Part shown: piece by piece, positions 7,974-15,694 of the stretch
Position numbering within the stretch: position 1 is the first letter of the stretch
How the letters are laid out: the number at the start of each line of letters is the position of its first letter
Source: a virus
Strand: one strand, 5' to 3'
Length of the DNA: 51,037 nt
IMG/VR virus record: IMGVR_UViG_3300036851_000137
Coordinates: 1 to 51,037 of that record
Notes under the pieces: model-generated
Told to the model about the DNA's origin: nothing
Seen by the model: only the letters and a program-made list of their open reading frames with translations
Databases searched by the model: none
Translations under genes and position numbers: made by a program

Positions 7974-8164
7974 CAGGCATCTCCCCACCGCTCCGGGGCG
8001 CACATCGATTGCCCCTCAAGAAATGCGATCTCGCGTTTGTCACGCATCACCGCCTCGGTGTAGACGCGCCATGTGCTATATGTCACATCTTCAGGCAGGG
8101 GTACGTTGTGCAAACGCAGATATTCGTCCACCTGCTTCTGCGACACGGATGCCCAATAACTCAT
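7973..8164 (-). CDS. 63-aa hypothetical protein
   Basis: ATG 8164 (MSYWASVSQKQVDEYLRLHN) to TGA 7973, overlapping the next start by TGATG. It follows the 58-aa gene by 4 nt. Mostly helical, with no recognised domain. The upstream extension in the same frame covers the neighbouring small gene and is rejected. Confidence 0.65.
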   Translation of the reverse strand: MSYWASVSQKQVDEYLRLHNVPLPEDVTYSTWRVYTEAVMRDKREIAFLEGQSMCAPERWGDA

Positions 8165-8168
8165 GGCT

Positions 8169-8345
8169 TTAGCGACCCCTCTTCTTGCTCGCCAGCATCC
8201 GCTTCGGCTTGATGATCCCGGTTCCCGCATCTGCACGGTTGAACTCCTGCGCCGTCTTTACCGGCACGCCAACCCGCTTCGCGAACTTTGGATCATGGGC
8301 AGCGGTAGCCATCATACGCGCCATCTTCGGGGATTTGGACGGCAT
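8169..8345 (-). CDS. Small basic phage protein (MPSKSPKMAR type)
   Basis: 58 aa, strongly basic. It starts MPSKSPKMARMMATAAHDPK, continues FAKRVGVP, and ends in a Lys/Arg-rich tail (KPKRMLASKKRGR). Small proteins with this SPKxARxMAxxAHxPxFAKxVGVP pattern recur next to terminase genes in proteobacterial phages. Their role is not established; the charge suggests DNA or RNA contact. ATG 8345 and TAA 8169. Confidence 0.8.
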   Translation of the reverse strand: MPSKSPKMARMMATAAHDPKFAKRVGVPVKTAQEFNRADAGTGIIKPKRMLASKKRGR

Positions 8346-8400
8346 TGCTCACCCACCTATTCCATCGCAGCATTCCGTGTCCGCTTTTGTATTTCGTTTG

Positions 8401-8904
8401 TCAAGCGGAAACGCGCCGAGCCAGCACTCCAAGCGCGGCAATCAGCACACCCGACGCCTCGTTGACCGAGCCGCGCCGGAACTCCATCACCCACCGCCGC
8501 AGCGACCATTCTTCCCCCAGCACATGCCACGCGCAACTCGCCGCCGGTGCCCGTCCACCTCCGAGCGCATCAATTGCCGCCATCACCGCCTTGCGCGCCG
8601 CTTCGTTGCCGTTGACGTGCGCGATATTCGACCCACCGCCTGCCCCCATCAGCGACGCCGCCTGCAGCCCATCGAGTTGCGCCAGCCGGAACCGATCGTG
8701 AAATTCCTCTCCCGCCGAGCGCATCTCCAGCGTGATCGCCCCACGCCGTCGCATCCCCTCCAGCAGCGGCACCACCCGCCACGGTGTGGCGACCTGGCCC
8801 GCGTCGTCGATCAACTCGCGACCCTCGACGCGCTCAATCAGATCATGCCGATAGCGCGCCCGTGTCGGCGCAATCGCCAGCGGATCACCGCGCGCCGCCC
8901 TCAC
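8401..8904 (-). CDS. DUF6456-like hypothetical protein
   Basis: 167 aa from a GTG at 8904 that overlaps the stop of the small terminase gene by GTGA. The core EEFHDRFRLAQLDGLQAASL, then VMAAIDALGG, SCAWHVLGEEWSLRRW and a helix with SGVLIAALGVLARR, resembles alphaproteobacterial DUF6456 proteins, some of which carry helix-turn-helix DNA-binding parts. The family call is from pattern memory only. Coupling to the small terminase suggests a role in packaging or late control. Confidence 0.6.
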   Translation of the reverse strand: MRAARGDPLAIAPTRARYRHDLIERVEGRELIDDAGQVATPWRVVPLLEGMRRRGAITLEMRSAGEEFHDRFRLAQLDGLQAASLMGAGGGSNIAHVNGNEAARKAVMAAIDALGGGRAPAASCAWHVLGEEWSLRRWVMEFRRGSVNEASGVLIAALGVLARRVSA

Positions 8905-9422
8905 TTCGACACATCCTCCGGCTTCGGCAGCGCCTTGAACGCATCATCGATCAGCGCCTCCGCACGAGCCTGGCGCTCGGCCCGCTCCGCTGGCGTCAGC
9001 ACCGCAAGCTCGACAGGACCGCCGCCCGCGCCGACATGCTCGTTTACAAGTCTATCCCCGTATTTCTTCGGCAGCATCTTGGACATCAGCCATTTGCGGG
9101 TGTCTGCCCGAAGCCTTGAACGCTGTATATGCTCGTGATCGGGAAGTTCTATTCCCTCCCGCTCGTACCAATCATTTGCGCCGTCATCAGCGATTTCTAC
9201 AAGCTCGTCCGCGAATTTCTCTGCCTGCACTTCGCGCGCGCGTGCGTACTGTGCGGCGAAGTCGTTGCTATGTCGCACCCAATCAGTAATCGCGCTGGCT
9301 TCACAGTCCAGTTCTTTGGCGATCTGGCGCAACGTGAAGCCATCTGCGATTTTGGAGCAGATAAACTCAGCGGTGGCTGGGTTGCGAATACGGGCAGTAG
9401 CGGGGTTTGGTGGGCGGCTCAT
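8901..9422 (-). CDS. Terminase small subunit
   Basis: 173 aa from ATG 9422 (MSRPPNPATARI); a GTG at 9443 is possible but has no ribosome site. Residues 20-55 hold a helix-turn-helix (ICSKIADGFTLRQIAKELDC, then SAITDWVRHSN). The helical oligomerisation part contains EKFADELVEIADDG and RLRADTRKWLMSKMLPKKYG, a signature of phage small terminases. It recognises packaging sites and hands DNA to the large subunit. A TTGACA at 9457-9462 (minus strand) may be its -35 box, with a weak -10. An inverted repeat array lies just upstream (9536-9642). Confidence 0.85.
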   Translation of the reverse strand: MSRPPNPATARIRNPATAEFICSKIADGFTLRQIAKELDCEASAITDWVRHSNDFAAQYARAREVQAEKFADELVEIADDGANDWYEREGIELPDHEHIQRSRLRADTRKWLMSKMLPKKYGDRLVNEHVGAGGGPVELAVLTPAERAERQARAEALIDDAFKALPKPEDVSK

Positions 9423-9535
9423 TGCGACGTTGGGCAATTTCACATTTCGGGTCCGGTGTCAAGGGGGTTGAGCGGGTGCCATTACAGGTTGCACCGGCGG
9501 ATGGGTTCGCAGTCCTCTGTACAAAAAATCCGGCT

Positions 9536-9642
9536 GGGTGACATGGGTGACATGGGTGACATGGATTTCGGTATTTTGTCTATAACGCGCATATAAAGCG
9601 AGTTTTGAAGATATCATGTCACCTCATGTCACCTTGTCACCC
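9536..9642. repeat. Iteron-like repeats arranged as an inverted repeat; candidate origin or packaging site
   Basis: The left arm (9536-9564) is three tandem GGGTGACAT units with an exact 9-bp period. The right arm (9613-9642) is CATGTCACCT twice plus TGTCACCC, the same units inverted. Between them are 48 bp, mostly A/T (TATTTTG, TATAAC, ATATAAAG). The array fills the 230-bp gap between the helicase and small terminase genes, which otherwise holds no gene. Iterons next to an AT-rich stretch beside replication genes fit an origin; the position before the small terminase fits a packaging recognition site. Confidence 0.75.
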
Positions 9643-9653
9643 GTCAGCATTGC

Positions 9654-11570
9654 TTACCTATTATAGGGGTCAGAGTAGGGGTCGCTGGTCTCGGGTTTAG
9701 GTTTCCATTCTTCCTTTAAATCCAAGCCCAAGCGGGACCAAACACCCTTCGCGCCACGGTGTGTTGCGAAGCCTTTTTCGTTCAGTTTTCCGCCGAATGT
9801 AGAACGCGATAGTTGTGTTTGCCCGGTCTCTGTACACCACTTTGTGTACACATCATACAGAGTATCCACACGGCACGAATAGGTATTTTGTATTTCTGTA
9901 CAGTCGGAGAGGAACCCGGCGACCAAATCCTGCTCGTAACGATACTGGCTCGTAGCGTTTTCTACGGCAACCGGCAGTTGTAATCCAATATCTTGCCAGT
10001 CGAGGCAGCCGCGCACGATCCATGCAAGGATTCCCGGCAATTCGGTCTGTAGGGTGTCTTTGAGGAGATCATCCTTGACTGGCTGCCCGAGGAGCGCCTT
10101 GTCGGGATCTAGGAATGTAACGAGGAAGGGGAGGAGGCGGATGCGGCGCCAGATGCCGTGATCGGTGCCGCGGATTTGCGGCTTGTGATTGGTCGCGAGC
10201 CAGAGCTTGAACTTTGGTGTGAATTCGAAAAATTCGTGGTGTAGGTAGCGGGCTGCCATCCGATCGCCGCCGGTAGCCTGCTTGATCAGGCTTTCGGCAA
10301 GGCGGTGTTCCTGATCGGTCTCGACGACGGAGACGAGGCGAGCGCCAGCGAGGCGTGCAATGTCGTTGGATATACCGCTACCGCCCTTGTCCTTTGCCGT
10401 GAAGGTATCGGATGGGCATTGGCGGGTGTAGTCGTCGAGTATGGCAGCGACGGTTTCGAGAAGGACGGATTTGCCGTTCGAGCCGGAGCCATGAAGGATA
10501 AAAATCACATGCTCGCGCGTGATGCCGGTCATTGAATAGCCGAGGGCGCGCTGGGTGAACGCGACCATTTCTGGATCATCGGCGAAGATCCCCGCGACGA
10601 AGCTATCCCAGGTCGGGCATAGCGCATCGGGATTGAAGACGACGGGCGACAGCTTGGTTATCAGATCGACTTGGGCATGGGCGCGGATGTTGCCGGAGCG
10701 TAGGTCGATTGTCCCGTTCAAGACGTTGAACAGCCACGGATCTTTATCGAGATCGTCGGCGGTGAGTGCCAAGTGTGGTTCAGCTTGGGACATCATCCCA
10801 GCGATACGGGCTGAATACCCCGAGCTGATCGCCCATTTTGCGCGAGCTTCTTGGGCTTTTGGATCAGCGAGAAATGCGACCTCGGCGAAGATGGCTTTCG
10901 CAGTTAGATGAGCGAAGCGTTTGACCGCGACCTCACCCTCATCAATCTTCCAGCGGCGCCCATCCCATGCATACCACCCGACGTTGACGACGTAGCGGAG
11001 CCGATCACCGAATTGATTGATGAGCCGCTGCGCGTTGCCGATGTCGTTCTGCTCGAATTGAGCCAGGTCGATCGCGGCTTCGGCGTTGTCTGGCAGGATT
11101 TCGCCGGTTTCTTGATCGTAGTGTCCGCTACCATTAGGGCGATGTTCATCGCGACGGCCGATGCGGGATATATCGAATGGCTGGGCTATGCCTGCAGTTA
11201 GGCCGCTGGCGATCGTCGCGCGGACCGCCTGCGGACCTTCGCGCCATAGCCCACAATCGGCACTTGCAGCCTCAAGAGTTTGCTCGACGGCGGCACGGGA
11301 GAGCACGCCGGCCCCGACGAAATGCCCGAGCGCCAGGGCTGCATTGTTGAGCGTCGCGTTGCGCGACCCTTCTCTCGCTGCGGCTACGCGTCGCTGCTCG
11401 TTTCGCAGGGCTGCGTCAACGTATCTGCCGATCAACTCGCTGTTATCACGATTGGTCTGGCGTGTAGGCGATGGCGGAGGTGCAGGAGGGTCTGGCCTCT
11501 TGACGATCAGGTCAATCAGCCATTCGGCGCAGGGTTGCGGCTTGTCAGTGGATTCCCGTTCCGCTGACAT
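9654..11570 (-). CDS. D5-type replicative helicase (SF3 family)
   Basis: 638 aa from ATG 11570, with AGGA 7 nt upstream; the frame is open to 11624. Residues 40-100 look like a primase C-terminal helical domain. The D5_N part includes PWLFNVLNGTIDLRSGNIR. The superfamily-3 AAA core has Walker A HGSGSNGKSV, Walker B RLVSVVETD and a sensor KLWLATNHKPQIRGTDHGIW with an arginine finger region WRRIRLLPF. The C-terminal 90 residues form a winged-helix-like segment. It unwinds DNA at the phage origin with the primase-polymerase encoded just upstream. In many phages the two are one polypeptide; here they are separate overlapping frames. Confidence 0.88.
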   Translation of the reverse strand: MSAERESTDKPQPCAEWLIDLIVKRPDPPAPPPSPTRQTNRDNSELIGRYVDAALRNEQRRVAAAREGSRNATLNNAALALGHFVGAGVLSRAAVEQTLEAASADCGLWREGPQAVRATIASGLTAGIAQPFDISRIGRRDEHRPNGSGHYDQETGEILPDNAEAAIDLAQFEQNDIGNAQRLINQFGDRLRYVVNVGWYAWDGRRWKIDEGEVAVKRFAHLTAKAIFAEVAFLADPKAQEARAKWAISSGYSARIAGMMSQAEPHLALTADDLDKDPWLFNVLNGTIDLRSGNIRAHAQVDLITKLSPVVFNPDALCPTWDSFVAGIFADDPEMVAFTQRALGYSMTGITREHVIFILHGSGSNGKSVLLETVAAILDDYTRQCPSDTFTAKDKGGSGISNDIARLAGARLVSVVETDQEHRLAESLIKQATGGDRMAARYLHHEFFEFTPKFKLWLATNHKPQIRGTDHGIWRRIRLLPFLVTFLDPDKALLGQPVKDDLLKDTLQTELPGILAWIVRGCLDWQDIGLQLPVAVENATSQYRYEQDLVAGFLSDCTEIQNTYSCRVDTLYDVYTKWCTETGQTQLSRSTFGGKLNEKGFATHRGAKGVWSRLGLDLKEEWKPKPETSDPYSDPYNR

Positions 11571-12066
11571 AGCACCGTCCTGATATGTGATTGCTCGGGG
11601 GGGCGATGACGTATCCGCCCTCACCCCGCACGTCTAAGCCTGGCCCGAGCGCATCGCTGCTGTTGGGGATTACGCGCCCATCAGTAGGCCAAGCGAAATA
11701 ATAATGCCAGCCCTGCCCACCAGTGCTAACCATCAAGGTAGTGGGAAGCCGGCTATGCGTGGCCTCAAGCTCGGCGAGGGCCGCAAGCCCACCCTTTGCT
11801 GGGTCGATGTCCAGCACCCATAGGCCGGATTTAGACCCGCACGCTATGGCAATGTTGGAGCGGGGCCAGCGCCGCCACCAACCCTTGATCTTGTTGATAT
11901 CGGTCGTGGCCGCTGATCCCCAGCGGACGCGCGGATGTTTACCTGCATTCTTGATGCATGTCGGATCGCCGCAGGCGCAACTGCGATCGGGCTTGACCTC
12001 GAAGGCTGGGAAGACGAGCCAACCATTCGCCGCATATGCCAGCGCGGCATCGAGAAGCGCGGACAC
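11545..12066 (-). CDS. Primase-polymerase (bifunctional prim/pol N-terminal domain)
   Basis: 173 aa from GTG 12066 with AAGGA upstream. It has ALAYAANGWLVFPAF, a Cys-rich insertion CACGDPTCIKNAGKHPR, the metal-binding WVLDIDPAKGG, the STGGQGWHYYFAWP block and GLDVRGEGGYVIAPPS. These are the sequential motifs of archaeo-eukaryotic-type prim/pol domains, which make primers and extend them. It stops shortly after the domain (SGRCYVSGTGIH) and overlaps the helicase ORF by 26 nt in the +1 frame. Related proteins usually continue into a helicase, so this may be a split gene, though the helicase has its own Shine-Dalgarno. Confidence 0.85.
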   Translation of the reverse strand: MSALLDAALAYAANGWLVFPAFEVKPDRSCACGDPTCIKNAGKHPRVRWGSAATTDINKIKGWWRRWPRSNIAIACGSKSGLWVLDIDPAKGGLAALAELEATHSRLPTTLMVSTGGQGWHYYFAWPTDGRVIPNSSDALGPGLDVRGEGGYVIAPPSNHISGRCYVSGTGIH

Positions 12067-12078
12067 CGCGCCGCGTCC

Positions 12079-12381
12079 TTAGTTTAGTGCTCCGGGGTGT
12101 TCGGTTGAGACAAGCCCCACGAGGGCATCCGAAAAGCGATCAGCGAGCGCCCGGTCCTTCCATTGCAGGATCGAGAGGTATTGCGCCTTGCCGTCTTTCA
12201 TCACAGGCGACCCGTCCTTTGCAATGTGCGGCTTTGCTGGCAAGGAAGCCCAAGACTTCCCATTGCTGGTGTGGAGCGAGATATCTTTGACGATGAGCCC
12301 GCTGGGCAACTCAACGGTCGCAAACCCTCGGAGGGAGTTTTTCGAGAGGGGGCGGAATTCGCGGAGGATCATGCCGGCCAT
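12079..12381 (-). CDS. Conserved phage protein of the replication block
   Basis: 100 aa from ATG 12381, with GAGGAATAG upstream overlapping the preceding stop. The beta-rich sequence LREFRPLSKNSLRGFATVEL, then IVKDISLHTSNGKSWASLP and LQWKDRALADRFSDALV, belongs to a small protein type found next to prim/pol genes in proteobacterial phages. The strand pattern recalls SpoVG-type nucleic-acid-binding proteins, a weak resemblance. Role unknown, probably replication-linked. Confidence 0.7.
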   Translation of the reverse strand: MAGMILREFRPLSKNSLRGFATVELPSGLIVKDISLHTSNGKSWASLPAKPHIAKDGSPVMKDGKAQYLSILQWKDRALADRFSDALVGLVSTEHPGALN

Positions 12382-12384
12382 CGG

Positions 12385-12693
12385 CTATTCCTCCCACCTT
12401 ATGAAGGTTATGCCCTTGTGTTGCCAGATTTGCAGCTTGAGGGTTTCATGATCGGGGCCGCTCTCCGCCTCGCAGGTCTCGCACCAAAAGCCGACACTCA
12501 AGCCTTGTCGACGGTCTGAGGGATTCCGGTTCGGATCGCCAGTTTTTGGCCCATAGCCAGGCCGTACCAGGACGGCGAGCGATAAAGCATCCTCTTGGGG
12601 GCGATTGAACACCTCGACGGTGCCCTGGTGCAGATTTTCGCCCCGGCATTTCGGGCAGCATAGAATATTGTCGGAATTGATTGCGACGTTCAC
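12385..12693 (-). CDS. Zinc-binding hypothetical protein
   Basis: 102 aa from GTG 12693, preceded by GGGAGGAGTCGC; the longer frame lacks a ribosome site. CCPKCRGENLHQG near the N-terminus and CETCEAE near residue 78 would give a four-Cys zinc ribbon. The middle is Pro/Arg/Asn-rich. No enzyme motif is visible. The place among replication genes suggests nucleic-acid binding. Confidence 0.7.
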   Translation of the reverse strand: MNVAINSDNILCCPKCRGENLHQGTVEVFNRPQEDALSLAVLVRPGYGPKTGDPNRNPSDRRQGLSVGFWCETCEAESGPDHETLKLQIWQHKGITFIRWEE

Positions 12694-12727
12694 GCGACTC
12701 CTCCCAACCTCCCCCAAAGAATAGAAA

Positions 12728-12821
12728 GAGCGCGGGCCTGCCCAGATGATACCGGCCGGGGAGGCTTCGGCGATGTAGCGGGCTAGTCGCTCGGTTAGCT
12801 AGACCGAACGGGCCCGCGCTC
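12728..12821 (-). other. Structured intergenic element closed by an 11-bp inverted repeat
   Basis: GAGCGCGGGCC (12728-12738) and GGCCCGCGCTC (12811-12821) pair perfectly. Inside, TCGGT (12791-12795) pairs with ACCGA (12803-12807) around a 7-nt loop. The 164-nt gap between the small genes at 12693 and 12858 is otherwise empty, apart from a weakly protein-like frame with no start codon. Read on the minus strand it could fold into a branched RNA leader for the replication genes. It does not fit a tRNA, having no T-arm. Confidence 0.4.
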
Positions 12822-12857
12822 GCGGCCATCATACGCGGTACGGCAGCGGACGCAATC

Positions 12858-13028
12858 CTAATCTGGCGGCAGGATCGCCCGGTTCATCAGCACCCGAAGC
12901 CGCGTCCGCTCGTAAAGCGAAAGGATGCCCGTGTCACGCTTGTGCAGCAGCGCCTCGCGCTCCATAACCTCGGCCATCGTGTTGTGGTTCCACGGGAACG
13001 AGTGGCGCCGGCAGGCCCATCCGGTCAT
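12858..13028 (-). CDS. 56-aa hypothetical protein
   Basis: ATG 13028 overlaps the exonuclease stop by ATGA; TAG at 12858. The protein begins MTGWACRRHSFPWNHNTMAE and continues with an Arg-rich helix (ERTRLRVLMNRAIL). Too short for many gene callers, but the coupling and amino-acid pattern support it. No family recognised. Confidence 0.65.
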   Translation of the reverse strand: MTGWACRRHSFPWNHNTMAEVMEREALLHKRDTGILSLYERTRLRVLMNRAILPPD

Positions 13029-13708
13029 TGCTGCGCCTGAAACTGCGCGGCGAGTTGGTCAAGCGCGAGTTGCCCCATCGCAATCCGCTCATCGAAGAAG
13101 CCGGTTGTGCGGGCGCGGCGCTCAATCTCGTCTTTCATGTCGTTGAATTCATCGAGCGCATGGCTGAGATCCGCGATAAAGCCGTCGTCGCGATCGGTCT
13201 TGACGAGGCGGGGCGGCATCTCGGGATGGAATGACCAACGCGCGACCCACTCGGCCTCCCCGACCATAATCTGGCCCTGTGCCTGTGCCATGTAGTCGGC
13301 TCCGAACCCATCAATGAGGTATTCAAGGTGGACCCACGGCGTTGGACATTTGCACTCCAGAAACGCTGGCATCCCAACGATGCGCCGATCAGGCGTGGCA
13401 CCGGCGCGCATATCATCCGTTGTCAGAAAGCCCACGGGCGCGGTCTCTACATCCTCGCAAGCCTCGTACATCCGAACCGCCATCGACTCCAAATCCTTGC
13501 CACGCTGGATGTGTTCGATGTGGTCGAGGCTATCGAGCGAGTAGTTGAGCAGCTTTTCGGCAACGAGCCGGAAGGCATAGCCACGCGCCTGTTTCGAGAA
13601 CTTGCGCGTGGCGGGGGTCAGTATTCGGTGGAAATTGCTTGCCGTGGCGATGCCGAGCCTGACTTGTAACCAGTCGCCAGATCCTGGAGAGACATTCCAT
13701 TCCTTCAT
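13025..13708 (-). CDS. YqaJ-type viral exonuclease (lambda-exonuclease fold)
   Basis: 227 aa. GSGDWLQVRLGIATASNFHR is the typical YqaJ opening (W-x-x-x-R-x-G-x-x-T-x-S). Catalytic residues of the PD-(D/E)xK core are seen in GATPDRRI (Asp) and LECKCP (E-x-K); ADYMAQAQGQIMVGEAEW is the conserved Tyr/Gln helix. It degrades one strand of double-stranded ends to give single strands for the ERF annealing protein encoded immediately upstream (ATGA overlap). Together they form a two-component recombination system. Confidence 0.9.
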   Translation of the reverse strand: MKEWNVSPGSGDWLQVRLGIATASNFHRILTPATRKFSKQARGYAFRLVAEKLLNYSLDSLDHIEHIQRGKDLESMAVRMYEACEDVETAPVGFLTTDDMRAGATPDRRIVGMPAFLECKCPTPWVHLEYLIDGFGADYMAQAQGQIMVGEAEWVARWSFHPEMPPRLVKTDRDDGFIADLSHALDEFNDMKDEIERRARTTGFFDERIAMGQLALDQLAAQFQAQQ

Positions 13709-14472
13709 TCTGATTTCTCCTTCGCCCGGCGGCGGCGCATATTGATGGCGTTGCGCGCGATGGCAAGTTGATCTTTGCGGACCTCCGGCAAGCCGGGCAC
13801 GCCGAGCAAATCGAGCATCCCTTGAAGAGGGAACCCCACGCCCGCCATTTCGCGGCTTAGCTCGGCGACCTGAACATCGGTGATCGTCTCTTGCCCACCG
13901 CGCAGACCGTCGTCGTCGTCGCCCTCGCGCACGATGTTGAGCAGCATTTCAGCCGTATAGCGCTTCCCATAACTGAGGGTCGAACCCATCGCCTGGAGAT
14001 TGTTGCGGCCGGGTCCGGTGTCGAGCGCAAGCGGCAGCGAGGCCGATTTACTATGCCCGTCGCGGTGGAGCAGCGTTCCGGTGACAACGAGGCCCCCGCC
14101 CTCGCCCTGGCGCGGCGCGCTGTCGAATATGAGGCGGAACCCGGCCGCCTGGAGCATCGGAGAGATGATGAGGTCAATATCCTCCCACCGTGCGAATGGA
14201 TAGGTGCCGCCATCCGTGCCGTCCTTGCGGATCAGCGTCACCCGCCCATTCTTCTTCACGCGGATGGGCGGTAGCCCGGCGAGCGCCCGGTTAAACTCGA
14301 TCTCGCCTTGCCGCGCCATCATGCGCTCTTGTAGTTCGAGCAGCGCCATCATCTTGGCCGGATCTATCGCCGGGTTTGCGGCGGCTCGCTCGATCACGGC
14401 GAGCATATTGCCAGCACCGTTCGGCTGCGGTTCCAGCGTGTCATCGCGGCCAGTACCTATAGCGTCGCTCAT
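13705..14472 (-). CDS. ERF-family single-strand annealing protein
   Basis: 255 aa from ATG 14472 with GGGGAG upstream; the long frame to 14724 runs over the regulator gene and is rejected. The ERF pattern is clear: residues 45-75 EIEFNRALAGLPPIRVKKNG, then YPFARWEDIDLIISPMLQAA, and GSTLSYGKRYTAEMLLNIVR followed by an acidic EGDDDDG. It anneals complementary single strands during phage recombination. It overlaps the YqaJ exonuclease start by ATGA and the Cro-like gene stop by ATGA, so all three are translated as a unit. Confidence 0.9.
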   Translation of the reverse strand: MSDAIGTGRDDTLEPQPNGAGNMLAVIERAAANPAIDPAKMMALLELQERMMARQGEIEFNRALAGLPPIRVKKNGRVTLIRKDGTDGGTYPFARWEDIDLIISPMLQAAGFRLIFDSAPRQGEGGGLVVTGTLLHRDGHSKSASLPLALDTGPGRNNLQAMGSTLSYGKRYTAEMLLNIVREGDDDDGLRGGQETITDVQVAELSREMAGVGFPLQGMLDLLGVPGLPEVRKDQLAIARNAINMRRRRAKEKSE

Positions 14473-14687
14473 GGATTCTCCCCATAGATATCCGGCCGCA
14501 GCGCATGCCGCGAGATGCCGGTAAGCCGCTCGACCTCGAGCACGCGCGTCGCCGGCACCCGGCCACGCAGGCGCCAGCTGGAGAGCGCTTGCGGCGTAAT
14601 CTCTAAGAGGCGAGCTAACCTGCCCAGCCCCCCGAGAGTGGCGGCGGCACGATCCAAAGCCTCGCGGCTGTTTTCTGTAACCATCAT
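14469..14687 (-). CDS. Cro/YdaS-like helix-turn-helix protein
   Basis: 72 aa. LGGLGRLARLLEITPQALSS is a YdaS/Cro-type helix-turn-helix with WRLRGRVPATRVLEVERLTG as the following helices. Proteins of this kind bind operators next to their own gene. It is the second gene of the leftward replication operon; the divergent promoter region lies at 14903-15032. ATG 14687 overlaps the preceding stop, and its own stop overlaps the ERF start. Confidence 0.8.
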   Translation of the reverse strand: MMVTENSREALDRAAATLGGLGRLARLLEITPQALSSWRLRGRVPATRVLEVERLTGISRHALRPDIYGENP

Positions 14688-14902
14688 GCGGCCCGATTAT
14701 CGACAATGCGAAACCCGCTCTCATGGCACAGCGTGCTGCAGCGTTTTTCGCCGTCGTACTTAACAGGCCACCAGCCGTCGCCGGGGAGCGGAAGCATGTC
14801 GGGCATGATCCGGCAGACCTTGGCCGGATACCAAACCGTCTCGTTGCTCATGCTGAACCCGCTGACTTCGATGCGTGTCCCGGCTTTGATCTTGCGTGCC
14901 AT
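14684..14902 (-). CDS. 72-aa hypothetical protein, first gene of the leftward operon
   Basis: ATG 14902 follows GAGGGGACGCGAC; an in-frame ATG at 14929 is possible but lacks a ribosome site. The beta-rich sequence MARKIKAGTRIEVSGFSMSN with WYPAKVCRIMPDMLPLPGDG suggests a small SH3-like or Tudor-like barrel. It ends with two Cys. No family recognised. It is the promoter-proximal gene of the replication block. Confidence 0.7.
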   Translation of the reverse strand: MARKIKAGTRIEVSGFSMSNETVWYPAKVCRIMPDMLPLPGDGWWPVKYDGEKRCSTLCHESGFRIVDNRAA

Positions 14903-14935
14903 GTCGCGTCCCCTCGGTGTCTGATCCATATCTGC

Positions 14936-14964
14936 ACCGTATCACAGGCAAAATCGTACCGCAA
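14936..14964 (-). promoter_or_regulatory. Leftward promoter for the replication operon
   Basis: Minus strand: -35 TTGCGG (14964-14959), 17-bp spacer, -10 TACGGT (14941-14936). The same -10 sequence is used by the promoter at 22825. It is divergent from, and 14 bp away from, the rightward promoter. Confidence 0.5.
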
Positions 14965-14978
14965 GCGAAAATTGATGG

Positions 14979-15007
14979 TTGACACCCTCGCCGCGCCTCG
15001 CTATGTT
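14979..15007 (+). promoter_or_regulatory. Near-consensus rightward sigma-70 promoter
   Basis: TTGACA at 14979-14984, a 17-bp spacer and TATGTT at 15002-15007. It lies 25 bp upstream of the first gene of the rightward accessory operon (ATG 15033, GGAGGACGCC). The consensus -35 and ideal spacing suggest strong host-polymerase early transcription. Confidence 0.75.
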
Positions 15008-15032
15008 CGGTGTCGAGAGAACGGAGGACGCC

Positions 15033-15383
15033 ATGAGCATCACATATAGCAACCCGCGCATGGAAGCCGCGATCGATGGGTGGCCGATCGGCAACAAGCG
15101 GACCACGGCACATTTCGCGATCGAGACCGACGCGAAGCGCGGCCAGCGCGGCACCCGGTTCACGATCGACCCAAGGACGGGCAAACCGAGCGCGACCAAG
15201 AAGCTTACCTATGGGCGGCAAGCGCGGATCGTGGACGGCAGCGACGGCAAGACATACATAGTCACGCATACCGGAATGTATGACTTCTATTACGTCATGC
15301 AGAGCAACATGCAGTACACGGCCGAAAGCATCATGGGCGACGATCCACGTTTCGCTGATATGCGCGCATTGTTCGCAGCCTGA
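15033..15383 (+). CDS. 116-aa hypothetical protein, first gene of the rightward operon
   Basis: ATG 15033 with GGAGGACGCC; an upstream in-frame ATG would lie in the promoter. The beta-rich sequence starts MSITYSNPRMEAAIDGWPIG and contains a KLTYGRQARIVDGSDGKTYI segment, then FYYVMQSNMQYTAESI. No family recognised. As the first gene after the strongest promoter seen, it is a candidate immediate-early host-takeover or defence-blocking protein. Confidence 0.8.
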   Translation: MSITYSNPRMEAAIDGWPIGNKRTTAHFAIETDAKRGQRGTRFTIDPRTGKPSATKKLTYGRQARIVDGSDGKTYIVTHTGMYDFYYVMQSNMQYTAESIMGDDPRFADMRALFAA

Positions 15384-15493
15384 CCCGCAACGCAACCGAG
15401 GGGATGAGACGATGAACTGGCCCGCTACCACGTAATCCGCGAACCAATGCACCGTACCTACAGCTCGGGCTGTCGCCGCGAAATACGCGCGTG

Positions 15494-15694
15494 ATGTGCC
15501 ACATCGACGGCGTGTCCCTCCGCTATCGACTGTTCCGCGAGGCGGATACGTGGTTGATTGGTATTGACATCAACTGGCGCGAGACGGGCGAGCGATCCGT
15601 CTACCGCGAATTCACGAGCTACCGCGATGCGTGTCGGTTTGCCAATGCCGATTGTCGTCGCCGTCAAACGTTTCGCATCGTTGGCGCTGCGTAG
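15494..15694 (+). CDS. 66-aa hypothetical protein
   Basis: ATG 15494 in GTGATG, where TGA of a small upstream frame overlaps it. The sequence MCHIDGVSLRYRLFREADTW leads into an IGIDINWRETGERSVYREFT beta-alpha segment. There is no good Shine-Dalgarno; coupling to the upstream micro-frame is possible. The gap 15384-15493 holds only that uncertain frame. Function unknown. Confidence 0.6.
   Translation: MCHIDGVSLRYRLFREADTWLIGIDINWRETGERSVYREFTSYRDACRFANADCRRRQTFRIVGAA

Noticed and set aside
15412-15494. Micro-ORF MNWPATT and an overlapping startless frame ending in TGATG
   Set aside because: The first is 7 codons and the second has no clear start. They may be a leader peptide or a broken gene, but cannot be supported.
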